Below, piece by piece: positions 32,775 to 41,227 of a stretch of 52,042 nucleotides of DNA. The notes under the pieces are model-generated. The model was given only the letters and a program-made list of their open reading frames with translations. It was not told the origin of the DNA and searched no databases. The stretch's first letter is position 1, and each line of letters starts with the position of its first letter. Where the stretch lies: contig JAFQUQ010000058.1 of the NCBI GenBank assembly GCA_017408395.1, forward strand, positions 1-52,042, written 5' to 3'. The stretch comes from Oscillospiraceae bacterium. Lineage in GTDB: Bacteria > Bacillota > Clostridia > Oscillospirales > Ruminococcaceae. The translations under genes and the position numbers were made by a program.

Positions 32775-34301
32775 TTACTTGATTTTATTGATTTCGTCAA
32801 GAAGATTTTTCTTTGCTTCGATGCTCTTTACGCCCTTTTCAAACAGGCAGTCCATTCTGTAACGGATATATTCATCGTAAAGACCTGTGCTGAAAATGCA
32901 GTCGTTGATAAGGTGCTTGTAGGAAGTAGCGTCCATATTACCTGAGATAACATAGAGGAGCTTTTCGAGGATAAGCATACGCTTTTCTGTTTCGCTCTTG
33001 CCGCTCTTCTTGATGCTTCTGATGTCGTCGAGGAAATACTTCTTGTCGGAACGTACAGTAAATCCGTCGATTTCGAGACCGCCCAGGAATCTGATGATAT
33101 TTGTGCGGAGTGCGGATTCTGTGAACGGATATTCAGCAAGAGGAAGTTCTTCAGCGTCAACTGTAACAAAGATAGACTTGTCAGCAGCAGGGAAGAGGAG
33201 TTCCTTGAAAATATCAGCAAACCAGAACTTTTCGCCGTCCTTGTAAACGAGAGGGTACTTGTAGCACTTGCATTCGCCGCTTAAGCCCACTTCGATAACA
33301 GCATCTCTGCCTGAGGAGTAGAACTTATCGTGGTTAGCCTCACACTTTTCGTCGATAACGGAAAGTGTCTTTTCGTATGTATACTCACCCATATCGGTCT
33401 TGTCAGCGTCAAGGAAGGTTCTTTCGCCGTCAAAGGAGTTCTTGTGAAGATCGGTAACAAAGTCAGCAGCACAGATGAAGCGGCTGTTGAGCTTGATCAT
33501 TACATCTGTTACAACAGAGTCGGAGATGAGATTTTCACCTTCACGGTAGTCGTAATTTGAGATGATGTATTCACGGAGAGCGTCCTTGATGATAACATCC
33601 TCGTCAGGAGTGATGTTTGTAAGTTCAAGTCTGTCGTAAACGATATTGAACATTACGTCAACAGGGATTTCGCCGCTGATGTACTTGAAGCGGTCGTTGT
33701 TGAGGAGAAGAGCCATTTTAGGAAGGATCTTCTGCTTCTGAGCTTCAGTAGTGGAGATCTTGTTTGACATAATACCGAGGCATACGAGGAATTCAGCGTA
33801 GTCACGCATAACCTTCTGCTCGGTAAGGTAATTGAAGAAGAAGCCATAAACATAGCCTGAGAAGAATTCCTTGATGCTGTTGAAGAGGTCAGGCTGCTTT
33901 GAGATGTTGTCGATGAACTTCTTGTTGAAGGCTTCGATTTCGGTAACATCAATAAGCTTGCTGCCGTCGTTTGCAGCAACGAGAGCCTTTTCCTGAGACT
34001 TTACAAAAAGCTTGAGGAACTTGCTGTATTCAGTTTCGTTCTGCTGTTTCTTGCCGTAGTCCTCATTGAATGTCCAGATAAGGAATGCACGGTGCATATG
34101 AGTAAGAGTATCTGCGGAGCTGTCCACAAGACCCTTTACGTCAATATCGGCAGCGTCGCCGAAACGCTTTGTCTTGTTGAAATCAGCAAGAATTTTTTCA
34201 ATTTCCTCCTTGAATGCAGCATAGGCAGGGGATTTTTCCATAAAGATAACCGAATCCAGAATTTCTGCGCATGCAACTGTAAGGTCAAGCTTTACACCCA
34301 T
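32775..34301 (-). CDS. Hypothetical protein, 508 aa
   Basis: I do not recognise this protein. It is acidic, predicted mostly helical in the first 280 residues and mixed afterwards, with no signal peptide, transmembrane helix, P-loop or cysteine cluster. Segments such as FFSGYVYGFFFNYLTEQKV and DVMIKLNSRFICAADFVTDLHKNSF are well formed, and codon use matches the neighbours, so it is a real gene. The start is ATG at 34301, with GGAG 7 nt before it; the ATG at 34313 overlaps that site. It sits between pyrE and the TPR lipoprotein gene on one strand. Confidence 0.7.
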   Translation of the reverse strand: MGVKLDLTVACAEILDSVIFMEKSPAYAAFKEEIEKILADFNKTKRFGDAADIDVKGLVDSSADTLTHMHRAFLIWTFNEDYGKKQQNETEYSKFLKLFVKSQEKALVAANDGSKLIDVTEIEAFNKKFIDNISKQPDLFNSIKEFFSGYVYGFFFNYLTEQKVMRDYAEFLVCLGIMSNKISTTEAQKQKILPKMALLLNNDRFKYISGEIPVDVMFNIVYDRLELTNITPDEDVIIKDALREYIISNYDYREGENLISDSVVTDVMIKLNSRFICAADFVTDLHKNSFDGERTFLDADKTDMGEYTYEKTLSVIDEKCEANHDKFYSSGRDAVIEVGLSGECKCYKYPLVYKDGEKFWFADIFKELLFPAADKSIFVTVDAEELPLAEYPFTESALRTNIIRFLGGLEIDGFTVRSDKKYFLDDIRSIKKSGKSETEKRMLILEKLLYVISGNMDATSYKHLINDCIFSTGLYDEYIRYRMDCLFEKGVKSIEAKKNLLDEINKIK

Positions 34302-34404
34302 TTTAAACTCCATTTCTCAGCGGTAAAAATATATTATAGTAAGAATTTTTTAGTTTTCACCCGTCAGCCGCTGTCAACGGGCATTTATTTCAAGGCAGAC
34401 GTGA

Positions 34405-35067
34405 TTATTCAGCTTCCACGCCGTAAACCTTTCTGTACTCGATCATCTTGTCAAGGTACTCCTGACCGCCGATAACACCGTCACGGATAGCGTCGATGAT
34501 GTCATTGATGGTAACGATGGAATAAACCTTAACGCCGAATTCCTTGAAAGCTTCCTGAACAGCGGAATTGTCGGAATTGAGAGCCTTTTCCATTCTGTCA
34601 ACTGTGATGACCATACCTGTTACATTGACGTTTGCTTCACCTGTAAGCTTAGGCATAACCTCACGGAGAGCCTTGCCTGAGGTCATAACGTCCTCGATGA
34701 TGATAACCTTTTCGCCGTCCTTAAGCTGCTTGCCTACGAACATACCGCCTTCACCGTGGTCCTTGGCTTCCTTTCTGTCAAAGCAGTAGCTTACTTCCAT
34801 ACCGTACTTGTTGTAAAGAGCAACAGCCGCAGATACGGAAAGAGGGATACCCTTGTAAGCAGGTCCGAAAAGTGTTTCAGCTTCGATATTGTTTTCCTTG
34901 ATGCAGGCAGCGTAGAATTCACCGAGCTTTGCAAGCTGTGCGCCTGTCTTATAGTTACCGGTATTTACGAAATACGGTGCTTTTCTGCCGCTTTTGAGTG
35001 TAAAATCACCGAATGTAAGCACGCCGCATTCTACCATGAATTTGATAAATTCCTGTTTGTAATTCAT
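34405..35067 (-). CDS. pyrE: Orotate phosphoribosyltransferase
   Basis: Converts orotate and PRPP to OMP in pyrimidine synthesis. 220 aa. The substrate loop LTFGDFTLKSGRKAPYFVNTG (about 18-40), GPAYKGIPLSVSAAVAL (about 70) and the PRPP signature VIIIEDVMTSGKALRE (about 120) are present. The start is ATG at 35067, 9 nt after GGAGG; an in-frame TTG at 35073 is too close to that site. No other pyr gene is adjacent, though dCMP deaminase is encoded divergently. A 125-nt leader with a long-range stem precedes it. Confidence 0.95.
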   Translation of the reverse strand: MNYKQEFIKFMVECGVLTFGDFTLKSGRKAPYFVNTGNYKTGAQLAKLGEFYAACIKENNIEAETLFGPAYKGIPLSVSAAVALYNKYGMEVSYCFDRKEAKDHGEGGMFVGKQLKDGEKVIIIEDVMTSGKALREVMPKLTGEANVNVTGMVITVDRMEKALNSDNSAVQEAFKEFGVKVYSIVTINDIIDAIRDGVIGGQEYLDKMIEYRKVYGVEAE

Positions 35068-35081
35068 TTCCAAAAACCTCC

Positions 35082-35190
35082 GTACCGGTCACTGCCGGGA
35101 ATTTGATAAAAATGGCAGACAGTGTTTTTACAACAATACTTGTAAAAAAATAACGATAAATAAAACCTCTGAATTGCCATTTTTATAGAT
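35082..35190 (-). promoter_or_regulatory. Structured leader of pyrE
   Basis: The sense-strand leader contains AAAAATGGCA (35184-35175) and, about 60 nt later, its exact complement TGCCATTTTT (35115-35106), so a 10-bp stem can close the leader. Within it is TTCAGAGGTTTT, which only loosely recalls a PyrR binding loop. No classical terminator/antiterminator pair is obvious. A regulatory role is a guess. Confidence 0.4.
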
Positions 35191-35198
35191 ACAAACAA

Positions 35199-35227
35199 AT
35201 TATAACACATTAAATATATAAAATCAA
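35199..35227 (-). promoter_or_regulatory. Promoter of pyrE
   Basis: TTGATT, 17 bp, TATAAT on the minus strand. Confidence 0.7.
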
Positions 35228-35258
35228 CAGTTGTGTCAAATTTTTTCTATAAAAAAAT

Positions 35259-35287
35259 TTGCAATTTTTATAGTAATATGTTATAAT
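35259..35287 (+). promoter_or_regulatory. Promoter of the dCMP deaminase gene
   Basis: TTGCAA, 17 bp, TATAAT on the plus strand. The leader to the start codon is about 75 nt. Confidence 0.7.
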
Positions 35288-35370
35288 TTAAAACAGGGTA
35301 GAGTTTATATCTGAATTTTTGAAAGGAGCAGCTCTTTAAGACGTAAAAGCTTAAGGACCGATACATATTT

Positions 35371-35850
35371 ATGAAACGTACCGACTACATTTCCTGGGAC
35401 GAATACTTTATGGGCGTTGCCCTGCTTGCCGCAAAACGAAGCAAGGACCCCAATACTCAGGTGGGGGCGTGTATAGTCAATGATGACAATATTATCCTTT
35501 CCACAGGCTACAACGGCTTTCCTATCGGCTGTTCCGACGACGATTTTCCCTGGGACAGAGAGGGCGAGGCTACAAAATATCCCTATGTTGTCCACGCTGA
35601 GCTTAATGCTATACTCAATTCCAACGGAAAGTCCCTTAAGGACGCTAAAATCTACGTTGACCTTTTTCCCTGCAATGAGTGTGCAAAGGCTATCATACAG
35701 TCGGGGATAAAAGAGGTCGTTTACCTTTATGACAAATATGCCGACAGCGCCGCTACCATAGCTTCAAAGAAAATGCTTGACGCTGCGGGAATAAAATATA
35801 CCCGTCTTGAAACGGGCATCGAAAGCGTTGACCTTATTTTCAAAAAATAA
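35371..35850 (+). CDS. dCMP deaminase (ComEB-like)
   Basis: 159-aa zinc-dependent deaminase converting dCMP to dUMP for thymidylate synthesis. The zinc and proton-shuttle motif is VVHAELNAI near residue 70, with the Cys ligands in FPCNECAKAI near 99. The deoxycytidylate family features GYNGFPIGCSDDDFPWDR and ASKKMLDAAGIKYTRLE are also present. The closest ribosome site (AAGGA) is 13 nt from ATG, rather far. trmB starts 19 nt downstream of its stop, so the genes form an operon. Confidence 0.93.
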   Translation: MKRTDYISWDEYFMGVALLAAKRSKDPNTQVGACIVNDDNIILSTGYNGFPIGCSDDDFPWDREGEATKYPYVVHAELNAILNSNGKSLKDAKIYVDLFPCNECAKAIIQSGIKEVVYLYDKYADSAATIASKKMLDAAGIKYTRLETGIESVDLIFKK

Positions 35851-35869
35851 ACCAAGGAGTACACATCAA

Positions 35870-36583
35870 ATGAGAATCAGAAAGAAACCATGGGCACAGC
35901 CTGAGCTTAATGCGTGCCCGTATTATATAGAACATTCCGCAGAGTACAAGGGCAAGTGGAATACGGTTTATAACGACGACAAGCCTCTTTATGCGGAGCT
36001 TGGCTGCGGAAAGGGCGGCTTTGTTGCACAGGCGGCTCTTGCATACCCTGATGTAAACTGGCTTGCAATGGACATAAAGAGCGATATGCTGGGCGTTGCA
36101 AGACGTACCGTCGAGGCAGCATTTAAAGAAGCAGGCAGAGAGGTCACAAACATCAGGCTTGTTTCCCAGAATATCGAAATGATAAGCACTTCCTTTGACG
36201 AAAACGATAAAATAGACCGTATCTATATCAATTTCTGCAATCCGTGGCCAAGAAAGAAGCATAAGAAGCGCCGTCTTACACATTCACGTCAGCTTATGCA
36301 GTACAGAACCTTTCTTAAAGATAACGGGGAAATTCACTTCAAAACCGACGATGACGAGCTTTTTGAAGAGTCTATCCCGTATTTTGAACACTCAGGCTTC
36401 CGTATCACATATATAACAAGGGACCTGCACAATACGGATTATGCTTACAATCTTGAAACCGAACACGAGAAAATGTTTACCGAAGAGGGAAAGACCACAA
36501 AATTCCTTATTGCGGTAAAGGAACAGCTCCCCGAAGGATATGTACGCCCCATTGAAGAAGATGAAAGGAAATCCGACAATTGA
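35870..36583 (+). CDS. trmB: tRNA (guanine-N7-)-methyltransferase
   Basis: SAM-dependent enzyme that methylates G46 in the variable loop of tRNAs. 237 aa. The SAM site is AELGCGKGGFVAQAAL (about 43), with ID.. acidic loop WLAMDIKSD. The TrmB hallmark is RIYINFCNPWPRKKHKKRRLTH (about 123), followed by GEIHFKTDDDELF. The start is ATG at 35870 with AAGGAG 9 nt upstream; an upstream in-frame start would overlap the preceding gene. Its stop overlaps the next gene's TTG start. Confidence 0.94.
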   Translation: MRIRKKPWAQPELNACPYYIEHSAEYKGKWNTVYNDDKPLYAELGCGKGGFVAQAALAYPDVNWLAMDIKSDMLGVARRTVEAAFKEAGREVTNIRLVSQNIEMISTSFDENDKIDRIYINFCNPWPRKKHKKRRLTHSRQLMQYRTFLKDNGEIHFKTDDDELFEESIPYFEHSGFRITYITRDLHNTDYAYNLETEHEKMFTEEGKTTKFLIAVKEQLPEGYVRPIEEDERKSDN

Positions 36584-37215
36584 AAAAAGTATATGTTTTC
36601 TTTATAGCAACTGAATTCAAGACAGGGAAGGCTATCCGACTTCTTACGAGAAATACATACAATCACGTAGCTTTTTCCTTTGATAAAAACGGCAGCGTGC
36701 TTTATTCCTATGCAAGATACCGCTATCACGAGCCATTGCTCAGCGGCTTCGGAATAGAGTACACCGACCGCTATCAGAACACCTGCGATAACGTAAAAAT
36801 CAAGGTGTGCGAGTATTGCGTCAGCGATGAGCATTATGAGCGTATACAGTGGAAAATCAACCACTATACGGAAAATCAGGACAAGACAAGGTATAATTTC
36901 ATTGACGTTGTGGGCTATCCCTTTAAATTCCATTTAAACATAAGATACCATCATACCTGCATAAGCTTTCTTCTTGAACTGCTTGAAAGACGTGACGTGC
37001 ATACCATCGGTGCACTTGAACGCAAGCTTAGAAGGAATACAGTTTATGAGGGTACCGTAGGTGAATTTTTTGCTCAGGTCAGCAGCGGGGAAATTGACTT
37101 TTACGAAAAGAGAAGAAAGTCCCTTATCTGCAAGGAGACGCTTAAAAATGTTGCGTATCTTGCGGCAACCTTTATGTGCAGTATAGCTGACGGGTCCATT
37201 TTCTTTATTGAATAG
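36580..37215 (+). CDS. Permuted papain-like (NlpC/P60-related) protein
   Basis: 211-aa soluble protein. NTYNHVAFSFD near residue 26 supplies a possible catalytic His, and YHHTCISFLLELLE near 125 a Cys in a helix. This His-before-Cys order is that of circularly permuted NlpC/P60 or YiiX-like hydrolases acting on amide or acyl bonds. There is no signal peptide, so the substrate would be intracellular. The start is TTG at 36580, whose last two bases are shared with the trmB stop, and AAAGGA lies upstream, so translation is coupled. Family assignment is tentative. Confidence 0.6.
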   Translation: MKKVYVFFIATEFKTGKAIRLLTRNTYNHVAFSFDKNGSVLYSYARYRYHEPLLSGFGIEYTDRYQNTCDNVKIKVCEYCVSDEHYERIQWKINHYTENQDKTRYNFIDVVGYPFKFHLNIRYHHTCISFLLELLERRDVHTIGALERKLRRNTVYEGTVGEFFAQVSSGEIDFYEKRRKSLICKETLKNVAYLAATFMCSIADGSIFFIE

Positions 37216-37220
37216 AATTA

Positions 37221-37262
37221 AATCTGCCGTTGTACATTTAATAATGTACGGCGGCAGTTTTT
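37221..37262 (+). terminator. Terminator of the dCMP deaminase-trmB operon
   Basis: CTGCCG/CGGCAG with inner GTACATT/AATGTAC stem, followed by TTTTT. Confidence 0.85.
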
Positions 37263-37292
37263 GTTTTGTAACTATTTGTAACCGTTAAGTTG

Positions 37293-37321
37293 TTGTACGG
37301 ATATGCGGCAGGTGGTATAAT
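37293..37321 (+). promoter_or_regulatory. Promoter of the 675-aa lipoprotein gene
   Basis: TTGTAC, 17 bp, TATAAT, 23 nt upstream of the start codon. Confidence 0.7.
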
Positions 37322-37344
37322 TTAAAATTAAGGAGGGATCGCTT

Positions 37345-39372
37345 ATGAAAAGATATGCTGTGCTGATAATAGCGTTGATTTTTCTGTCAGGTCTGACAGG
37401 CTGTACAAAAAAGTCAATGAATTATATAATTGAGAATGAACCTAATTTTACGGGGATTGTTGAAGAAACTTACGAAAACAGTATACTTGTTTCCTGCAAA
37501 CAGCTGGAAGGTCATTCGGGCGAAGTAAAAGCCTTTGTGTCGCTGGATACCGAAAATAAGGACAGTATGACTCATTTTAACATCGGGGACGAGGTAGTTG
37601 TTTATTATGACGGTGTTATTGCGGAAAGTTATCCTTTGCAGGTGAATACGGTATATGCGATTACTTTAAAAACTCCCGCAGTTAAGTTTCCAACTTCTGA
37701 AAGCTCGGCAGATGAAAGCGAAACGGTTACGGAAGTACCCGAAAAAGAAACCGATACAGCAGCAGAAACAGAGGAAACAACGGTCACTGAGAATGAAAAG
37801 AAAAATAATTACGGCACATACCTTCTCCGTACAAGAGAGTATATGGAGAAGCTTGACAAGCTGGAAATTTTCAATGAAATGCTTTTGCATGGTGCAGGCT
37901 GTACCGTGTGCGACCTTGATTCGGACGGAACTCCCGAAGTGATAATCGAGCATAAATCGGCAAGCCCTGTATCGGCTGTATTTTCCGTCGATAAGGACGG
38001 TGCTTTTATGGCAGAGCCGAACGGCGGAACGTTTTTTACGGGAGATGAAACGTTTGCGTCCTATGACGGCTACCTGCCCGTAAGCTTCATCTTTATGGAA
38101 CAGGATTGCTTCTTTGCACATTGCTTTTCGGGCGGAAACACAGCAGGTCAGGGCGGCATAATAAAGCTTGTTTTAAACGGCAGAAAGCTTTCTTCGGAAG
38201 CTGTGGGAGAGTGGTCCTTCGGTTTAAATGGTACTACCTACCGTGGCTTTGAAGATCAGGAGCAGTACAACACCTACATCAAGGATTATTTCGGCAGACT
38301 CGAACCTCAGTTTAAGCTTATGCCGACTGCCGACTGGTCTGATTTAAACAACAGTCCGTCTGTTTATATGGTTGCAAAGCTTCTTGACGAGTATTTCAAG
38401 GACAGGGATAAGCTTGCGGAAATTGACGGTATGCTTGCAGATGATGTAAAGTTTAAGACGGAGTTTAAATTGACAGAGGAGGATTACAACTGTGAACATT
38501 CAGACAGTTGTTACATCTTTGATTATGACTACGCAGGAACGCCCCTTAATGATGATGTGTATTACTTTATCAGAAGCTATGGTTTCACTTATTATCCTGA
38601 CGGTACCGTAAAAACGAAAACAATTTATTACGATAACGATAAAAGACGGGTTTATCATTATGACGAAAAGGGTGAACTGATCAAGGAGGATGAGGATAAA
38701 AAAGAGTATGATGAGCTTGGGCGTGTAAGCTTATTGACAGAATATTCCGACGGCGATGTTTACTGCACAACGGAGTTTTTCTACAACGGCGATACCGATG
38801 AAGCTGTCAGAAAAATATGCACCTACGATACAGGCGTAACGGAAACCGTGTTTTACGAAAACGGTCTTGATGTAAGAATGGAAAAAAACGTTTTTAACGA
38901 AACAAGGGTATATCTGAAGGAATACACTGCTGACGGTCTTATCTCAAAATATGAAATGTTTGACGGTGAAGTAAATACTGCAAGAACCATTGTTTACAGA
39001 TATGACGACGAGGGACGGCTTGTTTATGAAAAAAGCGAAATTACGACTTTTTATTGGGACGAATCTGACAGATGCAATAACTATGTTCAATCCCGTGAGT
39101 ACAATGAAAACGGTGAGCTTAACTGGGAACGCCTTGACGCTTACGGCGGCACTCAGCTGTGGGAATATGAATATGATTCCGACGGAAATCTCATCCGATA
39201 TGTTTATTCAAGCGACCACGACAATGAGATGGTGGGCTATGAAAAGGGCGTTTTTGAAAGCACATATACCTACGAATACGACCTTGCGGGCAATCCCGTA
39301 AAAAGGATAGAAAAGTGTCCTGACGGCGAGATTATCACTCGATACAGACCTGTCCGTGTGATTGTAAAATAA
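37345..39372 (+). CDS. Large lipoprotein with DUF3221-like and YD/RHS-like repeats
   Basis: 675-aa lipoprotein with lipobox LTGC near residue 20. Residues 30-110 resemble DUF3221/YobA (FTGIVEETYENSILVSC, then DSMTHFNIGDEVVVYYDG and NTVYAITL). A low-complexity Glu/Thr linker spans about 115-152. A middle region (about 155-340) includes CDLDSDGTPEVII, like FG-GAP/VCBS calcium loops. The last 260 residues hold degenerate repeats of the YD/RHS kind (for example YRYDDEGRLVYE, YEYDSDGNLIRYVY, YEYDLAGNPVKRIE). No toxin tip follows, so this looks like a surface beta-repeat protein rather than a polymorphic toxin. It is a single gene with GGAGGGA before ATG. Confidence 0.75.
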   Translation: MKRYAVLIIALIFLSGLTGCTKKSMNYIIENEPNFTGIVEETYENSILVSCKQLEGHSGEVKAFVSLDTENKDSMTHFNIGDEVVVYYDGVIAESYPLQVNTVYAITLKTPAVKFPTSESSADESETVTEVPEKETDTAAETEETTVTENEKKNNYGTYLLRTREYMEKLDKLEIFNEMLLHGAGCTVCDLDSDGTPEVIIEHKSASPVSAVFSVDKDGAFMAEPNGGTFFTGDETFASYDGYLPVSFIFMEQDCFFAHCFSGGNTAGQGGIIKLVLNGRKLSSEAVGEWSFGLNGTTYRGFEDQEQYNTYIKDYFGRLEPQFKLMPTADWSDLNNSPSVYMVAKLLDEYFKDRDKLAEIDGMLADDVKFKTEFKLTEEDYNCEHSDSCYIFDYDYAGTPLNDDVYYFIRSYGFTYYPDGTVKTKTIYYDNDKRRVYHYDEKGELIKEDEDKKEYDELGRVSLLTEYSDGDVYCTTEFFYNGDTDEAVRKICTYDTGVTETVFYENGLDVRMEKNVFNETRVYLKEYTADGLISKYEMFDGEVNTARTIVYRYDDEGRLVYEKSEITTFYWDESDRCNNYVQSREYNENGELNWERLDAYGGTQLWEYEYDSDGNLIRYVYSSDHDNEMVGYEKGVFESTYTYEYDLAGNPVKRIEKCPDGEIITRYRPVRVIVK

Positions 39373-39380
39373 AACAAAAC

Positions 39381-39416
39381 AAGCTGTCTGCAATTCTGCG
39401 GACAGCTTGAAATTTT
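39381..39416. terminator. Bidirectional terminator
   Basis: AAGCTGTC/GACAGCTT stem, extended by GC pairs, with T-runs in both directions, between convergent genes. Confidence 0.8.
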
Positions 39417-39890
39417 TTATTCCTCGATATAAACCTTCTTCATAACCTGTGGCTGAGTCGGCTTGTCACGGAAATCAGTAGGGATAGCAGCGATTTCGTC
39501 AACAACCTCGATACCCTCAACAACCTTGCCGAAAGCAGCGTATTCGCCGTCAAGGTGAGGAGCGTCAGCGTGCATAATAAAGAACTGTGAGCCTGCGCTG
39601 TCCTTCATCATTGAACGTGCCATAGAGATAACGCCTCTTGTGTGCTTAAGGTCGTTCTTGATACCGTTTGAAGCAAATTCACCCTTGATGTGGTGACCGG
39701 GACCGCCCATACCTGTGCCCTCAGGACAGCCGCCCTGGATCATAAAGCCCGGGATAACTCTGTGGAAGATAAGTCCGTCATAAAAGCCCTGCTTAACAAG
39801 CTTTTCAAAGTTTTCTACGGAGATAGGAGCAATTTCGGGATAAAGCTCAATCTTGATTTTTTTGCCGTTTTCCATTTCGATAACTACCAT
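39417..39890 (-). CDS. Cyclophilin-type peptidyl-prolyl isomerase
   Basis: 157-aa single-domain cyclophilin that interconverts cis and trans prolyl bonds. The catalytic block is GLIFHRVIPGFMIQGG (Arg near residue 42), with SMARSMMKDSAGSQFFI and the YAAFGKVVEG segment. It is cytoplasmic because there is no signal peptide. The start is ATG at 39890 behind GGAGG; a longer in-frame ORF would run through the promoter region. Confidence 0.93.
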   Translation of the reverse strand: MVVIEMENGKKIKIELYPEIAPISVENFEKLVKQGFYDGLIFHRVIPGFMIQGGCPEGTGMGGPGHHIKGEFASNGIKNDLKHTRGVISMARSMMKDSAGSQFFIMHADAPHLDGEYAAFGKVVEGIEVVDEIAAIPTDFRDKPTQPQVMKKVYIEE

Positions 39891-39963
39891 AATAGTCCTC
39901 CAAAAAATAATATGATTATAAATTATACCACAAATCAGACCGATTTGCAAGATTAATTTATAT

Positions 39964-41196
39964 TTATGATACGGGAGTAAACTCGCCTGTTTCCCTGACC
40001 TTTGTTATTTCATCACGCATTTCAAGGAACGCATCTGCAACCGCAGGGTCAAAGTCACGGTCTATGCCCTCCGAGATTATGGCGAAGCATTTTTCCAGCG
40101 GCATAGCGTCACGGTAACACCTTTTTTCCGAAACTGCGTCAAAAACATCGGCAACAGCCATTATTCTTGCGGAAAGGGGAATTTCCTCTCCCGAAAGGCC
40201 CTCAGGGTAGCCTCTGCCGTTCCATTTTTCGTGGTGATAACGTGCCACCTCGTAAGCCATTGTACGGTAATTTTCATCAGTAACAGCGGAAAAGGTGTCC
40301 TTGATGATTTCTCCGCCCTTTGCAGCGTGGGATTTCATTATATCGAATTCCTCGTCGGTAAGCTTGCCCGGCTTGCATAAAACGCTGTCTGGAATGGAAA
40401 TTTTACCGATGTCGTGAAGCGGCGCAACCATAGAAAGGCATTTTATGTAATCATCATTTATGGTGTCGGTGTAAATTCCCTTGCTTTTCAGCTTGGTTGC
40501 AAGCATTGCGCTGTAAATACTTGTACGCTTTATGTGACCGCCTGTATTTTCATCACGGTTTTCAACAAGGGTCGCAAAGCCGTAAATCATATTTTTGCTG
40601 TAAAGTACCTGCTGTTCGTAATTTTCAGCGTCCTCTTTCAGTAAAGCGGAGGTACGTGCAGTAAGGTGTTCAAGAAGTGCCGCAAGACATATCAGAATAA
40701 GGAGTCTCGGCAGGATACCATATATAACAAGAGCCTTTAAGGTGGGGAAATTATCGTCGGGACGTCCTAAAGCGTATGCAGTAAGCTGACCGCATACGGT
40801 AACTGCCGCAGTCATTACGGAAGCGATACGTGTTACCTTCTTGGAAAAATAAATTCCTGCAATTGCAATGGGGAATGCGTAAATTACGACCACGTGATAA
40901 GTAAGGACGGAGGTTATTACAAGCAGAAAAAACGCCGCAAAGCTTACATAGATATATTTAAGACTTCTGGAAGCCGTGCCGAAAATTTTATTTATAAGCA
41001 TCGGCAGCATAAGTGTAATTCCGCCTGTGCAGTAGGCTATGGTCATTGGAATGGTGTCGATTACGAAAACACCTGTAAGATTTAAAATGTAAATCAGCGT
41101 AAAAAAGGCAAATGTGATTGCCATAACGGAAGCAACAGTGCGGTTTGCGTCACGTTCGTTCTTTTCGATTATTTTATTGAATGTCCTTGTACTCAT
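39964..41196 (-). CDS. Membrane HD-GYP domain protein
   Basis: 410-aa protein. About six transmembrane segments span residues 20-190, followed by a short helical linker and an HD-GYP domain (about 210-400). Metal-site motifs are LVENRDENTGGHIKR, LHDIGK near 268, KSHAAKGGEII, YHHEKWNGRGYP near 322 and VADVFDA. The HD-GYP signature has N where D is usual (HHEKWNGRGYP), which may alter the site. It is likely a cyclic-di-GMP (or related cyclic dinucleotide) phosphodiesterase with a membrane-embedded input. The DUF308 gene lies 31 nt upstream on the same strand, so the two form an operon. Confidence 0.88.
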   Translation of the reverse strand: MSTRTFNKIIEKNERDANRTVASVMAITFAFFTLIYILNLTGVFVIDTIPMTIAYCTGGITLMLPMLINKIFGTASRSLKYIYVSFAAFFLLVITSVLTYHVVVIYAFPIAIAGIYFSKKVTRIASVMTAAVTVCGQLTAYALGRPDDNFPTLKALVIYGILPRLLILICLAALLEHLTARTSALLKEDAENYEQQVLYSKNMIYGFATLVENRDENTGGHIKRTSIYSAMLATKLKSKGIYTDTINDDYIKCLSMVAPLHDIGKISIPDSVLCKPGKLTDEEFDIMKSHAAKGGEIIKDTFSAVTDENYRTMAYEVARYHHEKWNGRGYPEGLSGEEIPLSARIMAVADVFDAVSEKRCYRDAMPLEKCFAIISEGIDRDFDPAVADAFLEMRDEITKVRETGEFTPVS

Positions 41197-41227
41197 TTCA
41201 GTTGTCCTTTATGTGTAGTGAAAGATT

